64,000 nucleotides of DNA from Streptomyces roseolilacinus (GTDB lineage Bacteria > Actinomycetota > Actinomycetes > Streptomycetales > Streptomycetaceae). Shown here piece by piece: positions 50,974 through 60,771 of the stretch. Made by a program: the position numbers and the translations under genes. The stretch spans positions 496,001-560,000 of the forward strand of contig NZ_BMSV01000004.1 of assembly GCF_014649335.1 (NCBI RefSeq), read 5' to 3'. Under the pieces are notes generated by a model that ran no database searches, was not told the DNA's origin, and saw only the letters and a list, made by a program, of their open reading frames with translations. Each line of letters starts with the position of its first letter. Within the stretch, counting starts at the first letter, position 1.

Positions 50974-51663
50974 TCAGCCCGCCAGGACCACGTTCCGGCC
51001 CGTCACCGTGATCTTGAGGCCGTCGGGGGTGGCCTCCACCTTCCGGATGCCCAGCCCGGCCGGGAAGCCGTTCACCTCGCGGTCGAAGTCCGTCCTCTGG
51101 CGGACCAGCTCCTCGATCCCCGGGATCCCCTCGCCCGGCACCTCGTCGGCCCGCACCCGCAGCGTGTCGCCGTCGACGACGCTCACCGTGGACAGCACGC
51201 TCCGGGTGAGCTTCCGGCCCAGCACCTCGACGCTGCCGGTGACCTTCAGCTTGCCGTTGCCGCCGTAGCCGAGGGCGATGTCGCTGTCGGACGTCTTGCG
51301 CAGTTCGTCGTACGAGATGCGGGCCGTGCCCGTCGCGGACGCGGCGACCGCGCGCGAGTAGCCGTTCTCCAGCCGTACGTCGTGCAGCTCGGCGAGCAGC
51401 TCGCCGACCCGGACCGTGCGCCCGCCCGCCCGCGCCTCGACGCCGGTCATGGCCACGTCGACCTGGTCCAGCTCCTTGCCGAGGACCTGCGTCAGGAACG
51501 GGAAGCCGCGGATCGACACGTCCGGCGTCCCGGACAGGCCCTGCCTGGCCCGGATCCGGTCGGCCGCCTCCGACTCGGCGGCGGCGACCACCAGCCGGTC
51601 CGCGATGGTGAAGAGTCCGCCGAGGACGACGGCGACGATCAGCAGTGTGCGTAGTGCTCGCAT
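50974..51663 (-). CDS. DUF2993 (LmeA-like) exported protein
   Basis: 229 residues. The N-terminal hydrophobic anchor or signal (TLLIVAVVLGGLFTIADRLVV) is followed by the DUF2993 domain: SIRGFPFLTQVLGKELDQVD, VRVGELLAELHDVRLEN and ISYDELRKTSD, ending with a conserved GLKITVTGRNVVL. In mycobacteria LmeA binds phospholipids and supports lipomannan elongation; Streptomyces homologues are uncharacterised. Confidence 0.86.
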   Translation of the reverse strand: MRALRTLLIVAVVLGGLFTIADRLVVAAAESEAADRIRARQGLSGTPDVSIRGFPFLTQVLGKELDQVDVAMTGVEARAGGRTVRVGELLAELHDVRLENGYSRAVAASATGTARISYDELRKTSDSDIALGYGGNGKLKVTGSVEVLGRKLTRSVLSTVSVVDGDTLRVRADEVPGEGIPGIEELVRQRTDFDREVNGFPAGLGIRKVEATPDGLKITVTGRNVVLAG

Positions 51664-51809
51664 GGTTCGGTGTTTCCCCCGCCCTGTTGGTGCCCGACCC
51701 CCGACGACGTGAATGATCGACGTACGGGGTCACCCATTGGTTCCCCGGGCACCCCGCACGTCACATACGCCACAGGCGCAACACGGCGCCGACGTGGCCG
51801 ACCGGACGG

Positions 51810-53198
51810 TCAGACCAGCGCGCGCCCCAGCAGGTACACGGCGGGCGCGGCGACCGTGAGCGGCAGGGCGACGCCGGCCGTCATGTGGACGAACCGCGAC
51901 GGGTAGTCGTACGCGGCCACCCGCAGGCCGATCACCGCGCACACCCCGGCGGCCAGGCCCAGCACGGCGGCCTGCGCGCCCAGCCCGGCCGGCTGGCCGG
52001 CCGCGAGCCCCGCGCCGGCGCCCGCCGCCAGGGCCGCCACCAGGGAGACGGCACCGGGCAGCGGCAGGGCGCGGACGACCGCCGCGGCGGCGACGGCGAG
52101 GGCGCCGACGACGACCGCGTCGGGCTCGGCGGCCAGGAAGCCGGCGGCCACGACGGCGAGCGCCGAGGAGACGACCGTCGCCATCAGCCCGTACATCCGC
52201 TCCTCCGCCGCCGCGTGGCTGCGCAGCTGGAGGACGAGGACGAGGAGGACCCAGACGCCGAGGGTGCCGAGGAGCGCGGCGGGCGCGTGCTCCCGGCCGG
52301 TGGCGAGCAGCGCGGCGTCCGCGACGGCGCCGCCGAGGAAGGCCAGCGCGATGCCCTGGCGGGCGGGCCACATGCCGTTGAGCCGGAACCAGCCGGCGGC
52401 GGTGACCGCCTGGAGCAGCACCAGCGGGACCAGCAGCACGTACGTGCCGAGGGCGGCGCCCCCGGCGAGGAGGACGCCGAGCAGCGCGGTGAGCCCGGCG
52501 GGCTGGACGCCCGGGTCGATGATCGGCGACCGGCCCTCGGCGCGGGCGCGCTGGGCGTCGGTGATCCGGGCGTTGCCGAGGGTGGTGGGCGCGCCGTACC
52601 CGGGCTCGCCGGCGGGCGCGGGGGTGGCGGGCGCGGTGGTCGGGGCGGGCGCCGGCGCCGGGCCGGGCGCGGTGGCGACCGGGGCCTCGGGCTGCCCCGC
52701 GTGGGATCCGTGGCCGTGGCCGGGGACCACCTGACCGTACGACGGTGCCTGACCGTGGCCGGGGACCGCGTGGCCGTACGACGGTGCCTGACCGTGGCCG
52801 GGGACCGCCTGACCGTACGACGGCGCGGCCGCCTGGCCGTACGACGGCGCCGGGTCGTGGCCGGCCACCGGCGGCAGGTACGCCGTCGGGGCGTCGTACC
52901 CGGTCGGGTGCCCCGACGCGGCCTGCGGCGGCGCCGGGTGGCCGCCCGGGCCCTGCGGCGGGAGGTACGTCGTGTCGTCCGGCATCCGGGGAGGCTGCGG
53001 CTGCTGCGGCCGGACGGCCGGCTGGTAGTGGGTGTCCCACGTCTGGCCCTGCCAGGTCTGCGCGACCTCCGCGTCCGCGGCGCCCGCGCCGGCGGGGAAC
53101 GGCGCCGCGGGGGGCTGCTCCCCGTACGGCCGGCCCGCGTACGGCGACGGGTCGCGCGGGGCGCGCGGGTCGTACGGGTACTGCTGATCGCTGCTCAT
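51810..53198 (-). CDS. Polytopic membrane protein with Gln/Tyr/Pro-rich N-terminal repeats
   Basis: 462 residues. The first 210 are soluble and low-complexity, with repeats of PGHGQAPSYG (four related copies around residues 120-165) and many Gln, Pro and Tyr. Then about 10 hydrophobic helices follow (for example TALLGVLLAGGAALGTYVLLV; AALLGTLGVWVLLVLVLQL; ALAVVAAGFLAAEPDAVVVGAL). It has no recognised family. The N-terminus may be cytosolic and could bind partners. The repeats are encoded by DNA repeats at 52720-52830. Confidence 0.8.
   Translation of the reverse strand: MSSDQQYPYDPRAPRDPSPYAGRPYGEQPPAAPFPAGAGAADAEVAQTWQGQTWDTHYQPAVRPQQPQPPRMPDDTTYLPPQGPGGHPAPPQAASGHPTGYDAPTAYLPPVAGHDPAPSYGQAAAPSYGQAVPGHGQAPSYGHAVPGHGQAPSYGQVVPGHGHGSHAGQPEAPVATAPGPAPAPAPTTAPATPAPAGEPGYGAPTTLGNARITDAQRARAEGRSPIIDPGVQPAGLTALLGVLLAGGAALGTYVLLVPLVLLQAVTAAGWFRLNGMWPARQGIALAFLGGAVADAALLATGREHAPAALLGTLGVWVLLVLVLQLRSHAAAEERMYGLMATVVSSALAVVAAGFLAAEPDAVVVGALAVAAAAVVRALPLPGAVSLVAALAAGAGAGLAAGQPAGLGAQAAVLGLAAGVCAVIGLRVAAYDYPSRFVHMTAGVALPLTVAAPAVYLLGRALV
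52720..52845. repeat. Imperfect 42-bp direct repeats in the membrane protein gene
   Basis: Successive near-identical blocks containing TGACCGTGGCCGGGGACCGC and CGTACGACGGTGCC encode the PGHGQAPSYG-type repeats. Confidence 0.7.
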
Positions 53199-53208
53199 GC
53201 TGTGCGGC

Positions 53209-53463
53209 TCACCCTCCTGCGAACGGCGGAAGCACCTCTACCGTGCCGCCCTCCGCCAGCCGTACCGTCTCATGCCCGCGTGTCCCCACGGGGTCTCCGT
53301 CCACCAGGAACGAGCACCTCCGCAGCACCCGGACCAGCTCCCCCGGATGCCGGTCGCGGGCGGCGGCCAGCGCCTCCGCGAGCGTCTCCGCGGCGTACGG
53401 CTCCTCGGCGGTGCCGGCGGCGGCCTTGGCCGCGGCCCAGTAGCGGATGGTTCCCGCTGCCAT
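53209..53463 (-). CDS. MoaD/ThiS-like sulfur carrier protein, 84 aa
   Basis: Ubiquitin-like protein: IRYWAAAKAAAGTAEEPYA opens the fold, and the end TVEVLPPFAGG has the C-terminal Gly-Gly that is activated as thiocarboxylate. The internal sequence (VLRRCSFLVDGDPVGTRGHE) is typical of MoaD-like carriers. It might serve molybdopterin or another sulfur-transfer pathway; no moa genes are nearby. It lies just before the 462-residue membrane gene on the same strand. Confidence 0.85.
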   Translation of the reverse strand: MAAGTIRYWAAAKAAAGTAEEPYAAETLAEALAAARDRHPGELVRVLRRCSFLVDGDPVGTRGHETVRLAEGGTVEVLPPFAGG

Positions 53464-53479
53464 GGGAGGGCTCCTTTCG

Positions 53480-54286
53480 TCAGGCTTCCATGATGGGCCA
53501 CGCCCGGGGCGCCGGGGACGGGCCCGGCCCCTCCGGTGCCGTCAGCCAGCGGGCGATCCGCGTGAGCAGCTCCTCCCCGGCGGCGTTCTCGGCGTGCCCC
53601 ATGCCGGGCTCCAGCCACAGCTCGGCGTGCCCGCCCGACGCGGCGGCCAGCGCCCGCGGGTGGTCCACCGGGAAGTACGGGTCCCGGTCCCCGTGCACGA
53701 CCAGCAGCGGCGTCGGCGCGATCAGCGGCACCGCCTCCACCGGGGACAGGGGCACCGGGTCCCAGTCGCGGTCGTGGATGCGGGTGCCGAACCCGTACCG
53801 GCCCACCACCCGCCCGGCGGGGCGGGTGATCAGCCAGTGCACGCGCCGCATCGGGGCGGTGCCCCGGTAGTACCAGCGGGCCGGCGCGCTCACGGCGGCC
53901 ACCGCGTCCGTGCGTGCCTCCGTGCGCCCTTCGTGCCCCTCCCCGTACAGCGCGGCGTGCCGGAGCACCACCGAGCCGCCCATGGAGAAGCCGACCGTCA
54001 CCACCCGCGCGTGGCCGCGCTCCCGCGCCCAGGCCACCGCCGCCGCCAGGTCGAGCACCTCCCGGTCGCCGACCGTGGAGCGCCCGCCGGAGCGGCCGTG
54101 ACCCCGGAACGAGAAGGTCACCACCGCCGCGTGCCGGGCCAGGACGGCCGCGGCCCGCCGGAGCGCCGGGCGGTCCACCGACCCGGTGAAGCCGTGCGCG
54201 ACGACCACCGCCGTGTCGGCCGGACCGGCGGTGCAGGGGTCGTAGCGGGCCTCCAGGCGCACTCCGTCAGGAGACCGCAAAGACAT
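53480..54286 (-). CDS. Alpha/beta hydrolase
   Basis: 268 residues from the ATG at 54286 (MSLRSPDGVRLEARYD). The fold is clear: VVVAHGFTGSVDRPAL (oxyanion region HGF), the nucleophile elbow VTVGFSMGGSVVLRHA (G-F-S-M-G-G), LLVVHGDRDPYFPVDH (Asp) and the late catalytic His in LEPGMGHAEN. Upstream in-frame starts at 54367 (ATG) and a GTG in between are possible; ribosome sites are poor for all. Substrate unknown. It is divergent from glnR. Confidence 0.82.
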   Translation of the reverse strand: MSLRSPDGVRLEARYDPCTAGPADTAVVVAHGFTGSVDRPALRRAAAVLARHAAVVTFSFRGHGRSGGRSTVGDREVLDLAAAVAWARERGHARVVTVGFSMGGSVVLRHAALYGEGHEGRTEARTDAVAAVSAPARWYYRGTAPMRRVHWLITRPAGRVVGRYGFGTRIHDRDWDPVPLSPVEAVPLIAPTPLLVVHGDRDPYFPVDHPRALAAASGGHAELWLEPGMGHAENAAGEELLTRIARWLTAPEGPGPSPAPRAWPIMEA

Positions 54287-54544
54287 ACGCAAGGTTTCGT
54301 CCAGAGGGCCGCGCGTGAGCGAGGAGACATCCACACTGTGAAATGGCTCCTCTGTCCCGGATCTCATGTGGGCTATTGTGGCTGGCAGAGGATCCGGGCA
54401 AGGCAGCCCCCGGGTCCTTTTGTGTTTTCCCGCCGTTGTTACGGGCGGGTGAACGAAGGCTCTCAAGGGCTCGGGGCCGCCGCAGGAACACCGAAGGAAG
54501 CAGTGCCGCAACGTCCTCGCACGGACCGAGGAGGAACCGACGTT

Positions 54545-54616
54545 ATGGGCGAGCTGACCGTGCACGACCGGACGACGACCAGCAGGACGACGACCCAGGC
54601 GGGTGGGACACGATGA
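54545..54616 (+). CDS. Thr-rich upstream ORF overlapping glnR, 23 aa
   Basis: ATG with a strong GAGGAGGAA eight bases upstream. The peptide is [20 protein letters not shown] plus GTR, eight Thr of 23. The TGA stop overlaps the ATG of glnR (ATGA). The glnR start has only a moderate GGTGGGA site, so this small frame could couple translation into glnR. It is a candidate leader peptide; conservation is not known to me. Confidence 0.55.
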   Translation: MGELTVHDRTTTSRTTTQAGGTR

Positions 54617-55419
54617 GTTCTCTGCTGCTGCTGACGAACGCCCTGCAGCCGTCGACCGAGGTGCTCCCGGCCCTCGGGCTGCTGCTGCACCACGTGCGGG
54701 TGGCCCCCGCCGAGGGCCCCGCCCTCGTCGACACCCCCGGCGCCGACGTGATCCTCGTCGACGGCCGCCGCGACCTGCCGCAGGTGCGGTCGCTGTGCCA
54801 GCTGCTCCGCTCGACGGGCCCCGGCTGCCCGCTGCTCCTGGTGGTCACCGAGGGCGGCCTCGCGGCCGTCACGGCCGACTGGGGCATCGACGACGTGCTG
54901 CTCGACACGGCGGGTCCGGCGGAGGTCGAGGCGCGGCTGCGGCTCGCGACGGGCCGCCGGCAGATCACCGCCGACGACTCCCCGATGGAGATCCGCAACG
55001 GCGACCTGTCGGTCGACGAGGCGACGTACAGCGCGAAGCTGAAGGGCCGGGTCCTGGACCTCACCTTCAAGGAGTTCGAGCTGCTCAAGTACCTCGCGCA
55101 GCACCCCGGCCGGGTCTTCACCCGGGCGCAGCTCCTCCAGGAGGTGTGGGGGTACGACTACTTCGGCGGCACCCGCACGGTCGACGTCCACGTGCGGCGG
55201 CTGCGCGCCAAGCTGGGCCCGGAGCACGAGTCGCTGATCGGCACCGTGCGCAACGTCGGCTACCGGTTCGTGGCGCCCGAGAAGGTGGAGCGCGCCGCGG
55301 AGGAGGCGCGGACGGGCGCACGCGCGGAGCCCGCGGCCAAGGAGGCGACGCCGGAGGTCCTCCGGATGGAGCACGGGAAAGAACCGCAGGAAGCGGCCGT
55401 ACGACCTGCCCGGAGGTAG
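54613..55419 (+). CDS. glnR: Nitrogen regulator GlnR
   Basis: 268-residue OmpR-type regulator. The beginning [20 protein letters not shown] and the receiver with [18 protein letters not shown] are those of GlnR. The receiver lacks the usual acidic-pocket signature (no DD pair at the start), matching the known phosphorylation-independent atypical behaviour. The winged helix [20 protein letters not shown] then [17 protein letters not shown] is intact. GlnR controls glnA, amtB, nir and other nitrogen genes; none of these targets is in the window. An ATGA overlap links it to a 23-residue upstream ORF. Confidence 0.95.
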   Translation: MSSLLLLTNALQPSTEVLPALGLLLHHVRVAPAEGPALVDTPGADVILVDGRRDLPQVRSLCQLLRSTGPGCPLLLVVTEGGLAAVTADWGIDDVLLDTAGPAEVEARLRLATGRRQITADDSPMEIRNGDLSVDEATYSAKLKGRVLDLTFKEFELLKYLAQHPGRVFTRAQLLQEVWGYDYFGGTRTVDVHVRRLRAKLGPEHESLIGTVRNVGYRFVAPEKVERAAEEARTGARAEPAAKEATPEVLRMEHGKEPQEAAVRPARR

Positions 55420-55443
55420 GTCACCCCGCGTAGACTGCCGCGC

Positions 55444-56472
55444 GTGGCCAAGGTGACGCGGGACGACGTGGCACGACTGGCGGGGACTTCCACCGCGGTC
55501 GTGAGCTACGTCATCAACAACGGACCCCGGCCGGTCGCCCCGGCCACGCGCGAGCGTGTCCTCGCCGCCATCAAGGAGCTGGGCTACCGGCCCGACCGGG
55601 TGGCCCAGGCGATGGCGTCGCGGCGGACGGACCTCATAGGCATGATCGTCCCGGACGCGCGGCAGCCGTTCTTCGCCGAGATGGCGCACGCCGTGGAAAG
55701 GGCCGCCGCCGACCGCGGGAAAATGGTCCTGGTCGGCAATTCGGACTACCGCGACGAGCGCGAGATCCACTACCTGCGCGCGTTCCTCGGAATGCGGGTC
55801 GCCGGCCTGATCCTGGTCAGCCAGGGCATGAGCGAGCGCGCCGCGCAGGAGATCGAGGCGTGGGACGCGCGCGTGGTGCTGCTCCACGAGCGCCCCGAGG
55901 CCCTGGACGACGTGGCGGTCGTGACGGACGACATCGGCGGCGCGCAGCTGGCCACCCGCCACCTGCTGGAGCACGGCCACGCGTACGTGGCGTGCCTGGG
56001 CGGGATCGAGTCGACGCCGTCCGTCGGCGACCCGGTGGCCGACCACGTCGAGGGCTGGCGCCGCGCCATGCGGGAGGCGGGCCGCTCCGTCGAGGGACGG
56101 CTCTACCAGGCCGCGTACGACCGGTACGACGCCTACGAGACCGCGCTGAAGATCCTGTCGGGCCCCGACCGGCCGCCCGCGATCTTCTGCGCCACGGACG
56201 ACCAGGCGATCGGCGTGCTGCGCGCGGCGCGGGAGCTGCGGCTGGACGTGCCGGGGGACCTGGCGGTGGCCGGGTTCGACGACGTGAAGGAGGCCGGGCT
56301 GACGGACCCGCCGCTGACGACGATCTCGTCGGACCGGCCGGCGATGGCCCGCGCGGCGGTGGACCTGGTCCTGGACGACGGGCTGAAGGTCTCCGGGGGG
56401 CGCCGGGAGCGCGTGAAGCAGTTCCCGTCGGCGCTGGTGATCCGCCGCAGCTGCGGCTGCGACGGCGCGTAG
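55444..56472 (+). CDS. LacI-family transcriptional regulator
   Basis: 342 residues, GTG start 24 bp after glnR. The N-terminal helix-turn-helix [20 protein letters not shown] followed by the hinge helix [20 protein letters not shown] is LacI-like; the periplasmic-binding-like domain contains [17 protein letters not shown] and [17 protein letters not shown]. The C-terminus has an unusual Cys pair (RRSCGCDGA). The sugar effector is unknown. It may be transcribed with glnR. Confidence 0.9.
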   Translation: MAKVTRDDVARLAGTSTAVVSYVINNGPRPVAPATRERVLAAIKELGYRPDRVAQAMASRRTDLIGMIVPDARQPFFAEMAHAVERAAADRGKMVLVGNSDYRDEREIHYLRAFLGMRVAGLILVSQGMSERAAQEIEAWDARVVLLHERPEALDDVAVVTDDIGGAQLATRHLLEHGHAYVACLGGIESTPSVGDPVADHVEGWRRAMREAGRSVEGRLYQAAYDRYDAYETALKILSGPDRPPAIFCATDDQAIGVLRAARELRLDVPGDLAVAGFDDVKEAGLTDPPLTTISSDRPAMARAAVDLVLDDGLKVSGGRRERVKQFPSALVIRRSCGCDGA

Positions 56473-56573
56473 CCCCCGCGACTGCCGGTCCTCATCCCGG
56501 GCACACGAGGTTCTGTCGCCGCTCTCAGGGCGTCCTCAGGAACCTCTCATCCACCGGAGCGACAGTCGTAGAC

Positions 56574-57599
56574 ATGACGGACCACGACCGCCGGAGCACC
56601 GGCCACCAGGGGAACGACGAACCGCAGCGGTACGCCGGGTTCCACGACCCGGTCCACCCGCCGCCTCCGCACGCGTCCGCGTTCCCGGAGCCCCCGGCGG
56701 TCCCGGAGCCCCCGGCGGTCCCGCCCCGTGCCGGCACCCGGCGCCGGCACCGGGCCGGGCGGCCGGTCGGGCTGATCACCGCCGTCGCCCTCGCGGCCGC
56801 CGCCGTCGGGGGCGGGGCGGGCGCCCTCGCCCGGGAACTGGCGGGCGGCGACACGGCGGCCGCCCCCTCGGGGGTCGCCGGGACGGCCGTCTCGCGAGCG
56901 GGCACCGGCACGGTCGCCGGGGTGGCGCAGGCCGTCTCCCCCAGCATCGTGGAGATCGGGGCCGCCACCGGCTCCGGGCAGTCCACCGGCTCCGGCGTGA
57001 TCATCACCGCGGACGGCGAGGTCGTCACCAACCACCACGTCATCGCGGACGCCTCCGAGATCGAGGTCCGCCTCGGCGACGGCACCACCCGCACCGCCGA
57101 CGTGGTCGGCACCGACCCCGGCAAGGACCTGGCGCTGGTCAGGGTCCGCGGCGCCGAGGGCCTCAAGGCCGCCGCGCTCGGGGACTCCGGCACGGTCCGG
57201 GTCGGCGACCAGGTCGTCGCGATCGGCTCGCCCGAGGGCCTCACCTCCACCGTGACCAGCGGCATCGTCTCCGCCCTCGACCGGGAGGTGACCGTCTCCC
57301 GGGACGGCGGCGGCAGCGGGCGGGCCCAGGACCGGTCGTCCGCGTACGGCAGCGGGTGGTCCGGTGGCGACACCGGCTCCTCGAAGACCACGTACAAGGC
57401 GATCCAGACCGACGCCTCCCTCAACCCCGGCAACTCCGGCGGCGCCCTGATCGACATGAAGGGCGAGGTCATCGGCATCAACTCCGCGATGTACGCGCCG
57501 AGCGCCGCCACCGGCTCCACCGCCGGCAGCGTCGGCCTCGGCTTCGCCATCCCGGTCGACACCCTCAAGGCCTCCCTGGACACCCTCAGGGGTGACTGA
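56574..57599 (+). CDS. HtrA/PepD-like membrane serine protease without PDZ
   Basis: 341 residues. A Pro-rich cytoplasmic tail ([15 protein letters not shown]) precedes one transmembrane helix ([20 protein letters not shown]) and a trypsin-like HtrA domain. The triad is readable: His in [11 protein letters not shown], Asp in GKDLALVRV and Ser in [12 protein letters not shown]. The domain ends without a PDZ, unlike classical DegP. Two genes downstream encode a response regulator and kinase, mirroring the mycobacterial PepD/MprAB locus, so envelope stress sensing is likely. Confidence 0.9.
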   Translation: MTDHDRRSTGHQGNDEPQRYAGFHDPVHPPPPHASAFPEPPAVPEPPAVPPRAGTRRRHRAGRPVGLITAVALAAAAVGGGAGALARELAGGDTAAAPSGVAGTAVSRAGTGTVAGVAQAVSPSIVEIGAATGSGQSTGSGVIITADGEVVTNHHVIADASEIEVRLGDGTTRTADVVGTDPGKDLALVRVRGAEGLKAAALGDSGTVRVGDQVVAIGSPEGLTSTVTSGIVSALDREVTVSRDGGGSGRAQDRSSAYGSGWSGGDTGSSKTTYKAIQTDASLNPGNSGGALIDMKGEVIGINSAMYAPSAATGSTAGSVGLGFAIPVDTLKASLDTLRGD

Positions 57600-57621
57600 C
57601 CCGCGTGCGACGCTGATCCGC

Positions 57622-58350
57622 ATGAACACCACCGCCGAGCCCGACCGCATCCTCGTCGTCGACGACGAGCCCGCCGTCCGCGAAGCGCTCCGGCGCAGCC
57701 TGGCCTTCGAGGGGTACGGGACGCTGACCGCCGTCGACGGCGTCGACGCGCTGGAGAAGATCGGGGCGTACGCGCCCCACCTCGTCGTCCTCGACGTCCA
57801 GATGCCCCGCATGGACGGGCTGACCGCCGCCCGCCGCATCCGGGCGTCCGGCTCGACCGTGCCGATCCTGATGCTCACCGCCCGCGACACGGTCGGCGAC
57901 CGGGTCACCGGCCTCGACGCGGGCGCCGACGACTACCTGGTGAAGCCGTTCGAGCTGGACGAGCTGTTCGCCCGCATCCGCGCGCTGCTGCGGCGCAGCT
58001 CGTACGCGGCGGGCGGCGGCGCCGGGCCGGGCGACCCCGGCGACGTGCTGTCCTTCGGGGACCTGCGGATGAACCTCGCCACCCGCGAGGTGGCGCGCGG
58101 CGAGCGGCGGGTGGAGCTGACGCGGACGGAGTTCACGCTGCTGGAGATGTTCCTCGCCCACCCGCGCCAGGTGCTCACCCGCGAGCAGATCCTCAAGGCC
58201 GTGTGGGGCTTCGACTTCGAACCGACCTCCAACTCCCTGGACGTGTACGTGATGTACCTGCGCCGCAAGACCGAGGCGGGCGGCGAGCCGCGGCTGGTGC
58301 ACACCGTGCGCGGGGTGGGGTACGTGCTGCGCGAGGGGGGCGGCGAGTGA
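57622..58350 (+). CDS. OmpR-type response regulator (MprA-like)
   Basis: 242 residues from ATG at 57622; the GTG at 57592 that overlaps the protease end is an alternative. The receiver has [18 protein letters not shown], phospho-acceptor Asp58 ([12 protein letters not shown]), TARD and VKPFELDEL; the winged helix carries [20 protein letters not shown] and [18 protein letters not shown]. Coupled by GTGA to the kinase. By arrangement with the protease upstream it resembles mycobacterial MprA. Confidence 0.92.
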   Translation: MNTTAEPDRILVVDDEPAVREALRRSLAFEGYGTLTAVDGVDALEKIGAYAPHLVVLDVQMPRMDGLTAARRIRASGSTVPILMLTARDTVGDRVTGLDAGADDYLVKPFELDELFARIRALLRRSSYAAGGGAGPGDPGDVLSFGDLRMNLATREVARGERRVELTRTEFTLLEMFLAHPRQVLTREQILKAVWGFDFEPTSNSLDVYVMYLRRKTEAGGEPRLVHTVRGVGYVLREGGGE

Positions 58351-59810
58351 CACCCGGCCCCGTACGGCGCTTCCGCGCGCTGCCGCTGCGCTCCCGGCTG
58401 GCGCTGCTGACGTCGCTGGCGGTCGCCGTGGCGGTGGCGGCGGTGTCGGTGGGGGCCTGGCTGCTCACCCGGGCGCAGCTGCTCGACGAGCTGGACCGGT
58501 CGCTGGAGAACACGGCGGCGCCCGAGGAGCAGGTGGTGGACGCGCTGGTGGCCTGCCGGGCCGGGGTGGCGCCGGAGCCGCCCGCCCCGGACCGGCCCGG
58601 TTTCGCGTACACGCAGGTGGTCCTGGCGGACGGCGAGCGGTGCCTGGCGCGGTACTCGCGGGCGGTGCGGGTGACGCCGCGGGACGTGGCCGTCGCGGCC
58701 GGCGGCGCGCGGGAGGCGCTGCACACCTCGGCGACGGACAGCGGGGAGAGCGTGCGGGTGCACACCGTGCGGGAGACGGTGAGCGTGCCCGGGGTGGCGC
58801 CGCGGGTGACCGTCGCCGTGTCGCTGGCGCGTCCGCTGGCCGAGGTCGACGCCGCGCTGAGCCGGCTGGCGCTGCTGCTGACCGCGCTCGCCGGGATAGG
58901 CGTCGTCGGCGCGGGCGCGGTGGGGCTGTGGGTGGCGCGGGCCGGGCTGAAGCCGGTCGACCGGCTGACGGACGCGGTGGAGCACGTGGCGCGCACCGAG
59001 GACCTGACCGTGCGCATCCCGGTGGAGGGCGAGGACGAGATCGCCCGGCTGTCGCGGTCGTTCAACGCGATGACCGGGGCGCTCGCCTCGTCCCGCGACC
59101 GGCAGGCGCAGCTCATCGCGGACGCGGGGCACGAGCTGCGGACGCCGCTGACGTCGCTGCGGACCAACGTCGAGCTGCTGGCCCGGATCGAGGAGACCGG
59201 GCGGTCGATCCCGGCGGAGGACCGGCGGGCGCTGATGGCGTCCGTGAAGGCGCAGATGACGGAGCTGGCCGCGCTGATCGGCGACCTCCAGGAGCTGGCC
59301 AGGCCGGACGCGGCGGCGGCGGGCCGCCTGGCGGTGGTCGCGCTGCACGACGTGCTCGACCAGGCTCTCGGGCGGGCGCGGCTGCGCGGCCCGGAGCTGC
59401 GGTTCACGCGGGAGGTGCGGCCCTGGTTCGTACGGGCGGAGGCCGCGGCGCTGGAGCGGGCGCTGGTCAACGTCCTGGACAACGCGGTGAAGTTCTCCCC
59501 GCCGGGCGGCACGGTGGAAGTGCGGCTGGTGGACGGGGTGCTGACGGTGCGGGACCACGGTCCGGGCATCGCGCGGGAGGAGCTGCCGCACGTCTTCGAG
59601 CGGTTCTGGCGCTCCCCGTCGGCCCGTTCCCTGCCCGGCTCGGGCCTGGGCCTGTCGATCGTGGCCCGCACGGTGCGGCAGGCCGGCGGCGAGGTGGCGC
59701 TGAGCCGGGCGGAGGGCGGCGGCACGCGCGCGGAGATCCGCCTGCCGGGCGCCCCGACGCCGCCGCCGGGGGACGCGGGCGCCGTGGGGTCAGTTGTGCC
59801 GCAGGAGTGA
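58347..59810 (+). CDS. Sensor histidine kinase (MprB-like)
   Basis: 487 residues, GTG start overlapping the regulator by four bases. Helix 1 ([21 protein letters not shown]) and helix 2 ([20 protein letters not shown]) flank a periplasmic sensor of about 125 residues containing two Cys (ACRAG and ERCLARYS) that could make a disulfide. HAMP, then H box [17 protein letters not shown] box [15 protein letters not shown] and [13 protein letters not shown] follow. It converges on the phospholipase-like gene with a 21-base overlap. Confidence 0.92.
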   Translation: MTPGPVRRFRALPLRSRLALLTSLAVAVAVAAVSVGAWLLTRAQLLDELDRSLENTAAPEEQVVDALVACRAGVAPEPPAPDRPGFAYTQVVLADGERCLARYSRAVRVTPRDVAVAAGGAREALHTSATDSGESVRVHTVRETVSVPGVAPRVTVAVSLARPLAEVDAALSRLALLLTALAGIGVVGAGAVGLWVARAGLKPVDRLTDAVEHVARTEDLTVRIPVEGEDEIARLSRSFNAMTGALASSRDRQAQLIADAGHELRTPLTSLRTNVELLARIEETGRSIPAEDRRALMASVKAQMTELAALIGDLQELARPDAAAAGRLAVVALHDVLDQALGRARLRGPELRFTREVRPWFVRAEAAALERALVNVLDNAVKFSPPGGTVEVRLVDGVLTVRDHGPGIAREELPHVFERFWRSPSARSLPGSGLGLSIVARTVRQAGGEVALSRAEGGGTRAEIRLPGAPTPPPGDAGAVGSVVPQE

Positions 59811-60656
59811 GGCGATCAGGCCGGGGCGGGTGTCGGGGAAGTCCATGGGGACGATGCCGAGGCCGCGCCAGGCGGTGGCCCCGGCGCTGTCCAGGAGGGC
59901 GTGGACGCGCGGGTTGAGGCGGTCGGCGTTCCAGCGGGGCGGGAGCAGCGCGGCGGTGGAGACGTGGTTGACGTACAGCCTGCCGGGTTGCGCGACGGCC
60001 TTGCGGAAGTGCGCCTCGATCTTGGGGTACTTGGCGGTCGGCTCGGCCGTGTAGTCGTCCTGCACGTCGAAGAGCGCGCCGTCGCCCCAGCGGACCCCGG
60101 GCAGTCCGGCGTTGTCGGCGAGGAGGACGACCCGGCCGCGGGCCTCGCCGAGGAGGGGCAGTCCGTCGCCGATGCGGAAGAGGGGGCGCCAGCCCTTGGC
60201 GTCGAGGTAGCGGTCGAAGACCTGCCGGAAGACGGCGTCGCTCTCCTGCGAGTACTCCTGCTTGACCCGCATGAGGACGGTCTCGGCGGGGTGCGCGGCG
60301 AGGAAGTCGCGGCAGGCGGTCAGCACGTCGCCGAACATCTGGTTCTGGTAGTACGCGCCGTGGTGGATGGCGAAGGAGTCGCCGGTGACGCGGCACCGGA
60401 TGTCGAGGTAGCGGACGCCGCCGGCCAGTTGCTGGGCGACGGTGGTGTTCTGGCAGGCCACCCAGGGGCCGCCCGCGGGGGCGGCGGAGTTGTGCGTGCC
60501 GGGGATGGTGAGGGTGCGCAGCGGGGTGGTGTCGGGGTGGGCGCCCATCCAGTCCCCGGGGCCGGCGGCGCGGGCGCGGGCGGGCGGGGCGCCCAGGGCG
60601 AGGGCGGCGCCGGTGGCGGTGGCGGCCGTGAGGAAGCCGCGTCGGGTGAGGGCCAT
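59790..60656 (-). CDS. Tat-exported phosphatidylinositol-specific phospholipase C-like protein
   Basis: 288 residues. A twin-arginine signal (ALTRRGFLTAATATGAALAL) is followed by the PI-PLC X-like fold: the first catalytic His in TLTIPGTHNSAAP and the second in FAIHHGAYYQ, then YLDIRC and QEYS. Bacterial PI-PLCs cleave phosphatidylinositol, which is a major lipid in actinobacteria. Its 3' end overlaps that of the convergent kinase by 21 bases. Confidence 0.85.
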   Translation of the reverse strand: MALTRRGFLTAATATGAALALGAPPARARAAGPGDWMGAHPDTTPLRTLTIPGTHNSAAPAGGPWVACQNTTVAQQLAGGVRYLDIRCRVTGDSFAIHHGAYYQNQMFGDVLTACRDFLAAHPAETVLMRVKQEYSQESDAVFRQVFDRYLDAKGWRPLFRIGDGLPLLGEARGRVVLLADNAGLPGVRWGDGALFDVQDDYTAEPTAKYPKIEAHFRKAVAQPGRLYVNHVSTAALLPPRWNADRLNPRVHALLDSAGATAWRGLGIVPMDFPDTRPGLIASLLRHN

Positions 60657-60724
60657 GCGCCGGATTATGACGCGTACACACCAACAGAAGAAGACCGCCC
60701 GCGGGCCGGCCGGGAAAAGGGGGA

Positions 60725-60757
60725 GGGGGCGGCGGACCTCCGTGGTCCGCCGCCCCC
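60725..60757 (-). terminator. Terminator after the 5'-nucleotidase gene
   Basis: GGGGGCGGCGGACC (60725-60738), loop TCCGT, exact complement to 60757. It begins 15 bp past the stop. Confidence 0.8.
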
Positions 60758-60771
60758 GTCCGTCCGGCGTG

